NCBI GenBank assembly: GCA_021234155.1
Contig: JAJEKV010000098.1
Location: 1,495,248 to 1,559,247, forward strand
Length of the DNA stretch: 64,000 nucleotides
Direction: 5' to 3'
Source: Isoetes taiwanensis
Lineage: Eukaryota; Streptophyta; Lycopodiopsida; Isoetales; Isoetaceae
Shown here: positions 11,641 to 23,632 of the stretch, in pieces
Layout of the letters: each line of letters begins with the position of its first letter
Position numbering within the stretch: position 1 is the stretch's first letter
The notes under the pieces: generated by a model
What the model was told of the DNA's origin: nothing
The model's input: only the letters and a program-made list of their open reading frames with translations
The model's database searches: none
Position numbers and translations under genes: made by a program

Positions 11641-14600
11641 CTCTGTATCGCCCTGCAAACATGGATGTCTACTAAAAAGTAAGACCGAGGTTGGATTTCC
11701 TGGATTTGCCTCTCGCCTCGACCATGACCTTAGTACAATGCAATGGGCAATACAGGATTCTTTTCGCCATGTTGAGCCGCCCTTATCGCTTTTTTGCCTC
11801 ACAAAGCAAATCTCTTCTAGCATTTGGATTCGATCACAACAAAGAAGCACAAAGGCATGGCTCCTCATGGTTGTAGAGATTGGGAGGGGCACTTTTGATC
11901 CATTCTTTGATTAGTATCCATCAATCTTCTTCCATTTGAGTTTATGCGTACCGATGATGAAGATAATACACGAAATATGAGAAGAATACAAATTAGAATT
12001 GATTCTAAAATGGTTGAAATCCATGATTGTCGTATTGAACTTGTTTGATGATTGCCTCAGGGTGATTTATCTGGTAAAGATAAAATTGTTCCTCCCTTCC
12101 GAATCATTGCCGAAGGATATAGATCCTCCAATCGATAGGGATTATTCAAAAAAAGAACTCCATGGTCACCATGATAAGGTTATATCAAAGATATTAGAAG
12201 CAAGCTCAAGGACCCATTCCAGACCAAAGACAATCTTTAAAGAGGTGTTCTTCATCTTCCCCGGATCAGATACATCAGGGCGGAACATCCCGAATCCTAT
12301 ATCTTTATGATTGGTGGCCGACTCTATGCCAAAGTTGCCACATAAAAAGACTTCACTTTTGGGGGATAGGACTCACCACATGAATTTTAAATTCTTAATG
12401 CATCTCACTTCATCGTCTTCACCACTTGCTATGAATGGAAATCTTCCCGGGTCTCATCGGTATCTGTAAGCATTCTTAACCTTGAAACCCAGATACCATT
12501 ATAGTTCCAGCTATCCTCATCATTTGACCAAGTCCCCCGAGAGATGTGCATATATTATTATACAACATTTCCCCCTTCCTCCCTCCCCTCGGGCGAAAGA
12601 TGAAAGGGATGATACCTTGGTCATCATACATATCTCTGATGAAATGGATTCCTTTGCTCCCCAAATTCCGGCCCGTCTCCTAAAATGGCATGCTAAACAT
12701 AAGGAGGCATTATTAGTAAGGAGCCACGGATTCCAAAAATAGATTGATCCATGGATAACCCCTCTTTCCGGGAGAAAACATGCCTTTAACTAGATTCCAT
12801 GCTCGATCCATTTCTTGATTATGCCGTGGATAGAGTTTGGAACTTTGATTGAAAGAAGATTGCATGAGGCAAAGACTAAATTTAGCTTCCTCCACCCATA
12901 AGAAAGACATTCCGCTAAGGTAATGCCTTATGATAATGGAAACCGTGTGTTTGATCGTGATCATAGGCTGCCTTTGTACAGATACTTAGCCGCAAGAGCA
13001 ATCCCCTCGCTTTTCTATGTTTATGACACCTAGACCCCCCATCTCTTTTACAACATTCCTCCATAGCCACGGAGTCCAAATCTTCGCTCGCCCACGATAT
13101 GAATCTCCCAATAATGCTCAAGTTTGGAGGTCACTTTCTTAGGAGCAAGAATGACAGATGACCTGGTAAACATGAGAGGAAGAAATGACAAAATTTGCAA
13201 TTATGGCCCTGCCCCTCGCTTAGAAATATATTTGGAGTTTAGGTGTCCACTTTCCTTTGAAATTTCTCAATAATATCGTACCATATATCCTAAGGACCAC
13301 CTTTAAGGACTAAGGGAATTCCTAAAATCTTGGAAGCATTAGTAGGAAGGATATACTTACACCCTAGGGAGAGCAGTCATTGCTTGCCTCCCTTTACCCC
13401 ATCCCCCGGCAACCACTTTAGATTTGAGAGGATTGATCTTGCACCCCGAGGCTACTCCAAATTCTTCCAAGATGCTTTGAGTATTGATAAGTGATATGTT
13501 GTCCATCATCGAACTAGGAGGAAAGTATCATCCAAAAAATGTCCATTTAAAAGTTGATCCATCTCCCCATTCTCGTGGAGGGTGAGGCCTTGGATCATAT
13601 AGATCTCTTTGCTTCTTCTAGCTTACCATGAAGAGCCTCCATAATAATAAGGAATAGGAATGGAGCTAGTGGGCATCCCTCATTTACCCCTCTTTCATGC
13701 AGGGGAAAAAGGGGCCACATTCTCCATTAAAAAAACGAAGATCCGAATTTGAAAGTATAGCTTTGAAAAGGAGAATTACCTCGTCCGGAGAAACCTAATG
13801 CCCTCAAGCAACATTTAAATAAGAATCCCCAACTTACCGTAAGGTCGAAGGCTTTGGTAATATCCAGCTTGATAAAGAGCAACATCTTGTTTGGTATCCT
13901 TGGCCCAATTCAGACCCAACATAGCTGTGACAACATTGTCAAGGATGAATCGTCCTTTAAGTAGGCAAATTTTGGAAGTACTTATGATTCTCTCCAGCAC
14001 ACCCCTTAAGCCTTACGGCAATTGTACCTGAAATAATCTTATAAATCACATTGGTTAGAGAAATAGGCCTATAATCCGAGAAGGAGGTGGGCATATCAGT
14101 TTTAGGGATGAGCTTGATAAAGCTTCAAGTTGATTCTTGCATCCAAGCATTTTACAATTCTCAACTCATTAGCCAAATTAGTGAAGCAATCCCCTAAAAT
14201 AGGCCATGTTTTGATAAAAAATTCCAATCGGGAGCCCATCGGGCTGGACTTTTACCCTTTCCATTTCTTTTGCAATATGAAATAACTCATCATTGGAGAA
14301 AGGCTTCTCAATCTTGGAATTCTCCTCCATATTAACCTTTGCTTGAGGTTAATGAATCTATTCATATTCTCCCGAGTCTTGCTATCTTGATTGGTACCCA
14401 TGATATTCTTGAAGTGGTTAGTCGCAGCAATTTTAATCGATCCTCATTTGTGATGTCTTCATCCCCACCCTTATCTCAAAGATGTGGTTCTTTTTAATTT
14501 TGCCCTTGGCTTTTACAAAGAAGTATTTAGAGTCGCATCTTTCATCATCCTTGATTTCTCTTATCTTTGCTTTGAGCCTCCACCCTTCAAAGAATCTTGA

Positions 14601-15325
14601 TCTCTTCCTTCTCAATTTCCACTCTGATGTTATTTTTTTTCCTCCTCAGGAGCATTGGGCTATCTCTTAATTTTTACGCAAGGAGGAGAGTTTATCACCC
14701 ATGTACTGTTTCCCCATTCCTTGAGCCAATTCTTGATTGCCTTGGCAACTTGAATCCACCGTAACATCCATCCCAATTGGCCCGAGGGCTTGGGAAACCT
14801 AACTAGGCCCTTTGTAATCTATCCATAAATTCATCATCATCCAAATTGACCGTATTAAGTTTGAAATAAGTCTTCCTCTTTTTCTTTATATTGATTGGTA
14901 GCCGTGATGCATAACTGGCCGGGATAGTGATCCTGAGAGTGTATCCTTCCAAATTAATGACCCTGCATAATGGGTTCCACAAATTTTCAGATAGATAATA
15001 TCTATCATGAAGGCATAACGGGGATCAATTCTCTTGTCAACCAACCAAGCGTGGCTCCGACTTGGTTCTCAAAATTTAAGTTGTGGCAACTTGTAAGTTC
15101 CAGCCTAAGCTTCCTTTTCCTTCCTGCATAGAGGTTTAAAATTCTTGTTCCTCATGAAACTATTGGTAACCATGTTGAGATCTCCACCCAAAATACATTC
15201 ATCATACTCAATATTATCCAGACTATTTTTTACTCCTGTCCAAACTTCCACTCTCTCAGTGGGATTGTTAAAGGCATAGATATTTATCAAAGCTAGTCTA
15301 ATCCTATAAATGGTACACAAGAATG
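11640..15325 (-). mobile_element. LINE-B: decayed L1-like non-LTR retrotransposon
   Basis: Read on the minus strand, the order is endonuclease C-terminal part (about 15,320-15,100), linker, reverse transcriptase (about 14,300-13,400), connection and C-terminal region (about 13,150-12,450), and possibly a zinc-binding tail (11,890-11,640). There is no intact frame; stops and frameshifts occur throughout. The endonuclease N-terminal half and ORF1 are missing, so the copy is 5'-truncated. It is older than LINE-A, judging by its decay. The 3' boundary is uncertain because no clear poly(A) tail or target duplication was found. Confidence 0.75.
12450..15325 (-). pseudogene. LINE-B ORF2 relic (endonuclease-reverse transcriptase)
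   Basis: Legible landmarks on the minus strand are as follows. INIYAFNNPTERV and ILGGDLNMV are the strand and GDxN motif of an exonuclease-endonuclease-phosphatase fold. FSDY followed by RPISLTNVIYKI is the N-terminal RT block. FIKLDITKAFD (near 13,870) is motif A, keeping the first catalytic Asp. RGVNEGCPLAPFL (near 13,690) is motif B. FLDDTFLL (near 13,530) is motif C, with the plant-LINE FLDD variant of YADD. GCKINPLKSK follows. Further on, ISWA and KRDGGxGVxN match the usual C-terminal LINE region. These lie in different frames. The product would nick target DNA and reverse-transcribe LINE RNA; this copy cannot. Confidence 0.75.
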
Positions 15326-15971
15326 GTGATCGTTATGGCGAAGGCCCCTTTATATACTAGAAAATGGGTCTCTTTTCTGCTCGCATCTAAGATATTTGTG
15401 TATGTTGTATTCCCAATATATATCTCTCCTATCCTTGTACAACAACTAATAGATACCACATTGATTAGGATACTACGTTGATTAAAATGTTCATTTTGCA
15501 ATACAAGGCTGCACGTTTGAACCTTGCTATATGCTATTCTTTTGGCCTAGGCTCTAGAAAATATCTTGTAAGCGTTTAGAAGGTTCTCAAAGAATATTCT
15601 TTGAATTTTTCTAAAAGGTTCTTAAAAAACATTTAGTCCTATGGAAGATACTTTCCAGCACATAGGAATATTCTTGTGTAAATATGAGTTGATCGCCATA
15701 TACGTATACTATTTATATGGTCGTCACACAAGTGGCTTGATAGCATGGCAAAAATGATGGACACTTGTCATGATGACATGGCATTTCACCTTCAAATCAG
15801 ATTTTGGTCTATAAAATAAAAGGTTTTTTCAACTACTTTGAACCAAAGTCGATGGTTTATGAAGCAAATGGAGATTAAAAATGGATTTGAAAGCAATATG
15901 GAAGAACCAGCATGAGAGAATAGATTAATGCAAAATTTCCACATTAGCAAACGTTCATGTTACCAAAACTT
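15326..15971. other. Spacer between LINE-B and SINE
   Basis: A minus-strand open stretch (15,304-15,501) has no recognisable domain and probably lies just outside the truncated LINE-B 5' end. The rest is AT-rich without features. Confidence 0.35.
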
Positions 15972-15979
15972 ATAAATTT

Positions 15980-16113
15980 GCTCATCGTGGTCTAGTGGTA
16001 AGGCCTTGGATTGGGGTGATCCCCATTAGGGTTCAAAACCCACTAGCTACCATCGGGTGGAAGACATGGGGTTTGTAAGTCCCACCAACCATGCCTTCAA
16101 AAAAAAAAAAAAA
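15980..16113 (+). mobile_element. tRNA-derived SINE
   Basis: The head looks like a tRNA. A box A (TGGTCTAGTGGT, 15,988-15,999) and a box B (GGGTTCAAAACCC, 16,029-16,041) are spaced as in an RNA polymerase III internal promoter. A short tRNA-unrelated body follows, ending in a 15-base A tract (16,099-16,113). A candidate 7-bp target duplication TAAATTT lies just before the head (15,973-15,979) and just after the A tract (16,117-16,123). SINEs are transcribed by Pol III and moved by LINE proteins in trans. The layout is like plant Au-type SINEs, but I cannot assign a family. Confidence 0.8.
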
Positions 16114-17984
16114 TTGTAAATTTTCAAATTTTTAAGTTGCTTGTAAAAACTATCCATGTGACCGCTTCTCTCAATACTTTTTTGAATGGGCTGCAAATTT
16201 AAATGTAGCTCATGATGAATGATCCTATAATGCAAAAGCTTTAAATGTTGCCAGATTATGGCAACAGGAGTCTTCAGTTCGAGAAACCAAATTTCCACTT
16301 CAATAATATCCACTTCATGAAGAAGATGTTGAGGGACATATGTGTTGCATCCCTTGTTGCTTTAGCCCCAAATAGTTCCTCAATTGCAAAAATGGCCCCT
16401 TAATCCCTACACATGCACAAATCAGTCCTTTGAGCAAACGAATTGGAAACGAACCTTCCACCTCTAGTGGTTCATATTTCGTAGTTGGGATAATCGTCGT
16501 GGTTTATAGTTGGAAACCACTCCAACTAGTCAACTTTAGGTACACACTCACTTGTGATGAAAGTATCCAAATATTGTCTTAATTGACTATGCAAGTACTG
16601 CACATAAAATAGAACCCTAATCAAAGAAGAGAACTATAATTTGCATTGTGTTGGTATATGTGTATATCCAAATATATTTTCTTAAATCTTTTGACTTTAC
16701 CAATTTATTAAATTCGAAAAGCTTAAGTGAATGCATTCAAACAGGAAAAATGTTGTTTACTCGATATACTAGTTGTGCTATAAGCTTATCCATATGAAAA
16801 TGAGAGGCCACAAGGATAAGACACGACCACTACATTATTCAATTTCTTTTACTTAGATAAGAGATAATGGTTATCACTGGGTTAATATAATTATTTACAT
16901 ATGCTGATTTACAATGTTGTGCCTTTATATGGATTTCCTTAGGTCATCATATTTGTCCAAATTAGATATGCTTACTTTATTGATTACATTAGGTGGGTAT
17001 ATTAAAGGATAGGCCATGCCATCATTGACTCATGGATATTCTATCATTGACTCGATTATTAATGCTAGATGATAATGGATTTCCTTATTCATTGTTTTCA
17101 CGATCTCAGAAAGTTAAAGGATATGTCTAGATAGATATAATCTATTACAGTTGATTTTGCTTAACACATGATGAGCGATTTATTAATGCTAATAGAATAT
17201 CAATTCTAACATGGAAGCCACTATCAAGTCATTAAATATCTAATAATTGAATAAAATATCAGCTAGATTGCTTGTCATGAACTAGGAGTGTTGTAAGGCT
17301 TGTCATTACTTATGCCATTGCTAGTTTGTTAAACATAAAAAATAAGTTAAACTATAAGTTTTTGCATGTGTAGGTACCATTTGTGACAAAGGCATTATAG
17401 TACAAAAAGAATAAATATCATTCTTACTTTGTTCTTTTAGATAGCCATACAATTACAAACAAATTTTAGACTATGTTTGTTACCCGTGTGTCGTCATCTA
17501 ATCAGATATGATAATTTAAATGACAGCTTTACTTTGGAAACTCAAAAGCCGCTTCATACGTTTGAATAAATAAATCACTTCTAGCTTATCTAGGATTTTT
17601 TTGGTCTCATACATATGACTTTCCATTCAATTTTTATTTCTTCATTGTCATGAAAGGTACACCTTATTACGAGCACATTTTGCCACATACATAAATATAA
17701 ATATATAGAATAAAAGACAAAGTGAATGTCAATGTGGATATACAATGAATATATGTATGAAGATATGGTAATATTAGCGTTATATATGCATAAGGCTAGT
17801 TGGTTGATAAATGGAAGAGAAATTCTCTCCCTATTCTATTAGGATTTATAACAACAGGTTATGCTTCTTTTGCCTGTATGCGCACGAGTGATCTGATAGG
17901 TTCTAAACATAGACTTAAAAAATGAGATCTCAGAATTATTCTTCCAATGTTACACTAAACATGATGAATTTGATAACGAATTTT
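16114..17984. other. AT-rich intergenic spacer
   Basis: No coding frame, RNA gene or clear repeat was recognised. Base composition is strongly AT-rich, with many short T and A runs. Confidence 0.4.
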
Positions 17985-18132
17985 ACACACGTAACGACAA
18001 TATAAAACAAGCAAACAAGCCAAATAGAAAGGAAATTACACACGTAATGACAACATAAAACAAGCAAACAAGCCAAATAGAAAGGAAATTACACACGTAA
18101 TGACAAGATAAAACAAGCAAACATACCAAATA
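17985..18132 (+). repeat. 53-bp tandem repeat, about 2.8 copies
   Basis: A unit beginning 'acacacgtaatgacaa' restarts at 17,985, 18,038 and 18,091, giving an exact 53-bp period. The first two units run full length and nearly identical; the third is truncated. The unit contains 'aaacaagcaaacaagccaaa'. It is a minisatellite with no coding role seen. Confidence 0.9.
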
Positions 18133-19061
18133 TGTATGTTAACAATAAAAATGATGTTAGAAAGAAGTAATGCGCCCACTAATTAGAAAATCACAAGCCT
18201 AATTTTCTCCATCGTGTGGACCCTACAGTTAATCTAGTATAGGCGATGGTAGTTATCCATTGGAATCTCACTTCAACATTTTGCAAAGGTACAACAATCC
18301 ACTCTCATTAATTTAAAAGTAAGTTGGCATGGGAAGAAAAAGATGATAGAAAGAAAAAGGGCATTTGGATAAGATCAACCATGCTTAGCCACAATGAATA
18401 GAATGCATTCGCATCAACAAAGGTGACGTCCTTTATTAGCACATATTGTAAGCCATATATGTAATCCCAGCACCCCCACCACAATATCAACCCAAAAATT
18501 TGATCAAGTAAAGAAAGCAATAAGCATGCACATCCTGGGCCCTTTGGTAGGCATAGTGCTTGGCAATCCACATGTCCCTTCTAGCCATTTAAAAATTGCC
18601 ATGTACATAATGCTATATGAATGGGCATTGACATGTGCACCCACCCACCTTTGAGGCCACCTCATCTTAACTTTATATATCTCATTAGAGGCCCACTTTC
18701 TCTGATTGAATTTGAATGAGTTAGTACATGGCAAGAAACTTGAAGGGATATTTTTATGTATCTTCTATGATATAAATTTTTGGTTCGAAACTTGAAAAAT
18801 TCGACTATGTTGGGAAGTATGAGATTTTTTGGTGAGGGCTCAAAAGTTTCTCCAACACCAAACTATGGTAATCCAAATAAAATCATTTGAACCAAAGTGG
18901 AAAGGACTTTATGATATTTTTTATTGCTATGCTTCACCTCAATGATACTCTTTCTATCTCTATCTCTAGTAAAGACAAGGATGAGATGTGACATATTACT
19001 TTTATGTGGTGATGGAATGAGAGATATGATGCGATGTGTAGGTATATTTCTATACTTTAAA
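18133..19061. other. AT-rich spacer
   Basis: Short minus-strand open frames (18,308-18,734) show no domain. No repeat or RNA gene was recognised before the ATT microsatellite. Confidence 0.35.
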
Positions 19062-19148
<87 letters not shown>

Positions 19149-19170
19149 GTTGTTGTTGTTGTTGTTATTG
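19062..19170 (+). repeat. (ATT)n microsatellite passing into (GTT)n
   Basis: About 87 bp of uninterrupted ATT triplets ends at 19,148 and continues as about seven GTT triplets, in phase. Apparent open frames across it (poly-Ile or poly-Asn) are artefacts of the repeat. A short ATT run reappears at 19,699-19,714, so the GC-richer block between may have inserted into one longer microsatellite. Confidence 0.95.
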
Positions 19171-19280
19171 TATAGGGGAACTGCAGTTGGGATGCCATTC
19201 CGGCACATAGGGGGGAGGGACCGGGTGAGGGGGAGCGGGTCTCCCGTGGTGCCTTGGCGCACTAACCGGCAGCTCCCCAC

Positions 19281-19698
19281 AATATAGAAGTTGGGATTGA
19301 TTTTGCTACAAGAACTCTGCTACAAGATCGATGACGGGAAAGATGGGGCGCATTGGTTCGTGAGAGCACTACCGATATGGAGAGCGAGGGCGGTCTACAA
19401 TGCCCTATCAAAGGTCGCTCGTATTGTCCCGAGCAGAGTTCGATTTGAAGCTTAGGGCGCATTGAAGCTTGAAGCTTAAAGCATTCGGAAGAGCATGTTT
19501 CCTCTTGCGGCGGTCGAAATGCGACGGTCAAAACCCTAAGACAAGCCGGTCAGAACCCTAAAAGAAAACACTGAAGAAAACCAGAAGAGCAGGTAAAGCG
19601 GAATCAGGGGACCCGAATGCTATTCCGCGATATTGGTGTCGCCACGTGTCGTCGCCAGAATGCACCGTGGAGCAAAATCAAGACCCAACTTCTATATT
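19281..19698. mobile_element. 418-bp inverted-repeat element (MITE-like)
   Basis: The left end 'aatatagaagttggg' followed by 'attgattttgct' is inverted at the right end as 'agcaaaatcaagacccaact' then 'tctatatt' (19,671-19,698). That gives terminal inverted repeats of about 28 bp with one small indel. The interior has no convincing coding frame, so a non-autonomous DNA transposon is the simplest reading. Target duplications are hard to judge next to ATT repeats; TTGTTATT occurs at 19,162-19,169 and 19,697-19,704, which would instead include the GC-rich 110 bp to its left. Confidence 0.6.
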
Positions 19699-19704
19699 GT
19701 TATT

Positions 19705-20443
19705 ATTATTATTTTCTGAGTATGGATAGGAAAAAGGAAGGACGAGGATGAGAACAATGTTAAGCAGTAAGCAAGAGGTTGATCCACGTGTTCAAGTATG
19801 CAAGGAATGCCATTTTACGTACCACATTTATCAATGAGCGACATTGAGGCTAACATAAGAGTGAAGAAGGGTCCTTTATTTTTCTCTTTTTGTGTTTTTC
19901 TTGTTTCCTTCTTTTGAAGAAAACCTAGTATATGTGTTCTATTAGATGATGTACAAAATGAGAAAAAAAAGTTCTCAATAAGAGAATAAGAGCAAAGAGT
20001 AAAAAGAATCTACTTCAAAAAGCAGAATATATAGATAGTTCAAGTAGCTTAGAATGTGACAGAAAGACTATATGAACATAATTCATAGAAACTATAGATA
20101 AGAGTTAAAAACCTTATTTAAAATGGATCGGAGTATTTTCTTTTCTTTTGTTTTTATTTAGCAGGTTTGCCTAACATGAGCTACAAGAATTCCGTGAATT
20201 CAAGCCAATCCACATGCCATGACATATCATGCAAAACTGATGAGCACCTTCAGATCACCAAATTTCTATATCAATGCCCTAGGAAATTAGAAATTCCCTT
20301 GAAATTTGTCTTTTTCCAATTCAACCTATCTCCTCAGACAAGATGAGTATATTCGCACGGTAAATCAGGGATAGGTTCTGTACGTACTTTTCAAAACTTT
20401 TGTATGTATTTTTCCAAAAAAACATACTTTTGAGGTATAAAAT
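19705..20443. other. AT-rich spacer
   Basis: A mixed AT-rich sequence before the abrupt GC-rich onset at about 20,470. No gene or repeat was recognised. Confidence 0.4.
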
Positions 20444-20451
20444 GTATTTTT

Positions 20452-23091
20452 GGCATGAGGAAAAAAAATTCTAGCGCGAACATGTCCGGCAAGACGTACA
20501 AGACATATCCTCAAGACATGGATACGTCCCGACAAAAACCAGCGCCAAAGCGTGGGTTGGGTGAAAGGTAGAGTAAGGAAGATAGAGATTGGGCGGTATC
20601 ACATTAAGGATTAAGTTTATTTCCTCGGACCCGCGCCGCCGCTTAGGGTCGCTAACATTCCCCGCGTAACCGATGGTTTGATGGAGTGTAAAGAACGCAA
20701 GCGGCGGCTCCGGCCACATTCGGATCCGGGTACCCGCTGCGGGGCCACCACACGCATCACCCGGCCCATCCGAAGGACACAAAGGCGGTACCTTGCCGCC
20801 GCATCACGAGGGAGATGTTCGACTGGCCGGACACTCATCCTCGAACCTTTACGCAGAGTGCTCAAGGCAAGCCGACCCTGTGGGGACATCACACCCGGAG
20901 CGGGAATGTAGCTGACTCATGAAGCCGCCCGGGGACGCCGTGCGCCCCATACCCCCACGGATGGCCCCCCATTGGTTCGTGGGCCGACGAGGATGTTGAG
21001 GGTAGGCAACCTTGGTCGGCAATGGGAAGGCGGCCCGACCTCGATGGTATCGCGTGCCGAAGTTACTCAAATGGCCCGTGGCAGCCCTTTTGTGTCGGCC
21101 TCACTACCCCGTCCTTCAACAACATTGCGGGGAAGGTCTCCCGGACAATGGACCACAAGCGTGGTTGTTCCCATTCACAAAGGCGCGGGCCACCATTAAT
21201 CCGTCCAATTCCCCGGATGATCATGGTTAGTTCATTATTTGCCAAACCGCTGGTCGGCATTCTTCAGCGGCAGTTGACCAGCCCCGGGCCGGCGTGAGAT
21301 GTGCGAGCCCTCACAGGCGAGGCTTTAGACCCGCCACTCCAACGATTGACCGCATCTTTTACACCGATTGAAGGCGATTGAAGATGAATCATCGGCCCGA
21401 GGACTTGTATTGGCACTTTGTGGACTTAGCGAAGGCTTTTGATACTGTTTCCCGGAAAAGCATTGGGCTAAAACTGCCGTCAAGCTGGGGCTCCGCTGCA
21501 CGATGCGAGAATGCCATATACGGGTTGTATGAGAGTTGTTTTGGCGATCGTTGTAGCCCGGGCCAAGCATTCACCGGTAGTATCGGTCCGTGGGGAGTTG
21601 CCCCTCCTGCAACACTTTTTGGCCTCTACATTGTCCGATTAGAGCCGGCTTCGCGAGCATGGGGGGATGCATCTGACTTTTACCCGGTCATCCGCCCGGC
21701 TCATCTATCGCGGGGCGATGTTGGCCTGCTATTTACCCCCGGCTATCTTGGTCTCACACGGGCGCCCTAGACACATTTTGTCGGGCTTCGAGACATGCGG
21801 CGTCAATCTGGCGGCCAAGGCAGGGGTGGTTCTCATATCCTCTTCCGTCACCCCATGCCTCCTGCACTCACACTTAGGGGGGGGCAGCGTGGGCGTCAGC
21901 CCACCTACAAGTACCTGAGGGGTGGAGTTCCCCTCCTCCGCCTGGCGAGGCCTCTATCCGGCTATGGGTGACAAAGCAGTCGAAAGCTTTTATGCCATGC
22001 AACAAATCACCCAAAGTAGCTCTATGATTGGGGCCATCACACACATCTCTGCTAGGCCCGTCGGCCTCGCCCTTCCTTGTCACCGGGTCGAGGTTTGGGG
22101 CCCGGGGCCTGCTTTGGCGCCTCGGAATGACTTGGAGCAGTGTGGCAGATTTTTGGCACGGGCACTTGGGGTGAAACCTTCCCCCCATCGGGTCTCCCGC
22201 CAGAACCGGATTCTGCCGCCGGGCAGCCCTTGATAGACACATAGCTTATTTGAAAGTGGTTACTATGGGTGATGCTCGGCTCCGCGACCGGGCTTACACC
22301 GTGGGCCATGGGTCCCAGCCGCTTAGGGGCCAAGGAGGGGTAAGAGAGATCGCTGGTTCGCATGGAATGTGCAGAGCACCGGATGCGCAAGGTGGGGCCG
22401 CCGGGCTGACGATCGCGGGATACCAACTGGGGAGTACCATAGACGCTTTGTTTCCCTTGGCAAGCTCGGGACCCCTGGCTCTAAGCAGGTCAAAATGGCC
22501 CATTACAAGGAGCACATCAACCCCTGCCAGCCCTCGGGCCCACAAACACTGCGCCTCCCAAATTAAAAGCGGACTCATTGCCTCCATTCGCATTGGTGCC
22601 CACCATCTTGATCGAGACGGGCGTGGATGGGAGCCCCGAGGGCCAGCCTGCCAAGTCTTTGGCCAAACGGGTGCCATTGAGGATGAGTCTCACACTTTCC
22701 AGAGTTGCCAGCGTTCGCTTCGGATCGGGCGATCACGGCTCCCTTAATGCAGCCCGGACTTGCTCCTTGTATTTGCTGATGAACACAATCACAAGATGCG
22801 TCTCCGGGTCGCATATCATTCGAGGTAACTGACCGCACGAGGTCACCTTTGCCCCCTCACTGTTCGCCCCATTAGGCACTACGGGTGTGGTGTATGATCA
22901 GATATATTTGGGTGTTTCTCGATTTTATATGTTAGGGACGGTTTGTCGCCATTGTCGCCGGGTTTTCCCTCGAAAACCCTTTCGGGCGGGTTTTAATCGG
23001 AAAGAATCCGCTGGGCTGTTTTTGTATTAGGTCCCATAGACCGATTGGTCTCCGTGGACGATAAAAGAACCTTCCTTCCTTCCTTCCTTCA
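20452..23091 (+). mobile_element. HP-1: GC-rich non-LTR retrotransposon with twin-hairpin 3' end and (CTTC)n tail
   Basis: The base composition shifts sharply to GC-rich at about 20,470 and back after 23,091. The body contains a degraded reverse transcriptase. The 3' end has hairpin 1 (GGGTTTTCCCTCGAAAACCC, 22,960-22,979), hairpin 2 (AGACCGATTGGTCT, about 23,039-23,052) and a (CTTC)n tail at 23,070-23,090. GTATTTTT at 20,444-20,451 and again at 23,093-23,100 is a candidate target duplication. The same 3' module recurs in HP-2 to HP-5. The clade is undetermined; it is clearly distinct from the L1-like LINEs here. Confidence 0.7.
20970..22240 (+). pseudogene. HP-1 reverse transcriptase relic
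   Basis: RT segments are scattered over three frames. PxNNIAGKVSRTMD at about 21,118 and IMVSSLFAKPLVGIL at about 21,220 are N-terminal RT blocks. FVDLAKAFDTVSR at about 21,420 is motif A with catalytic Asp. FGLYIVRLE at about 21,620 follows the motif B region. The YADD block near 21,700 is corrupted (reads LIYRGA in one frame). Downstream, VEVWGPG and a block like FLARALGVKPS are shared with HP-4. The enzyme would copy element RNA at a nicked target. Dense frameshifts rule out function. Confidence 0.7.
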
Positions 23092-23100
23092 AGTATTTTT

Positions 23101-23359
23101 TAGAAATGTAAAAGACCATAGCATACAATTATAGAATACACACATTATATTGTCAAGATGTAGATGAATCTAATCTACTAGTTTGTACAAAGTGACTTTC
23201 CTTCTAAACCCCTGAAATGGGTCTTGATCATGGAATTATATCACATTAATTTTATTTTAGGACATAGAATTGCATTGGAGCTATCATTTGAATTCATTTA
23301 TCATGTGTATATCCTTATTGCCCACGAGAACCTTATATCATCCATATGCCTTTTTTTTA
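23101..23359. other. AT-rich spacer
   Basis: Short spacer between HP-1 and HP-2 without recognisable features. Confidence 0.35.
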
Positions 23360-23490
23360 AGAATAGAATAGAATAGTTTTTTTAACGTCCACGGAGACCA
23401 ATAGGTCATGGGACCCATACAATGGGCTAGTACAATCATTACTACTAGGATTAAAAAACCCCTGCCTCGAAAGGTTTTCAAGGGATGGGT
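23360..23490 (-). mobile_element. HP-2: truncated 3' end of the same non-LTR family
   Basis: On the minus strand the order is hairpin-1-like sequence (about 23,448-23,486, containing TTGAAAACCTTTCGAGG and a TTTTAATC match), hairpin 2 (GACCTATTGGTCT, 23,395-23,407) and a tail of (ATTCT)n (23,360-23,376 on the plus strand as agaat repeats). Only about 130 bp remains, a severe 5' truncation typical of incomplete target-primed reverse transcription. Confidence 0.7.
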
Positions 23491-23632
23491 TTTTTTAAGA
23501 GATGTGCACGTACGTGAGAAACATATGTTGTATTTGAGGGTACAATATACAAAGGCCTTGCAAACAATTATTAATGCATTTCATTATTTTAGGACTAAAT
23601 GTCTTGTATACAACCATTATTGCTTTGCTGTG

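Noticed and set aside
18863-19280. Long poly-Ile and poly-Asn open frames
   Set aside because: They are translations of the ATT microsatellite on either strand, not proteins.
22294-22747. Overlapping long open frames on both strands
   Set aside because: GC-rich sequence lacks stops by chance; only the plus-strand RT-related pieces of HP-1 match a known protein order.
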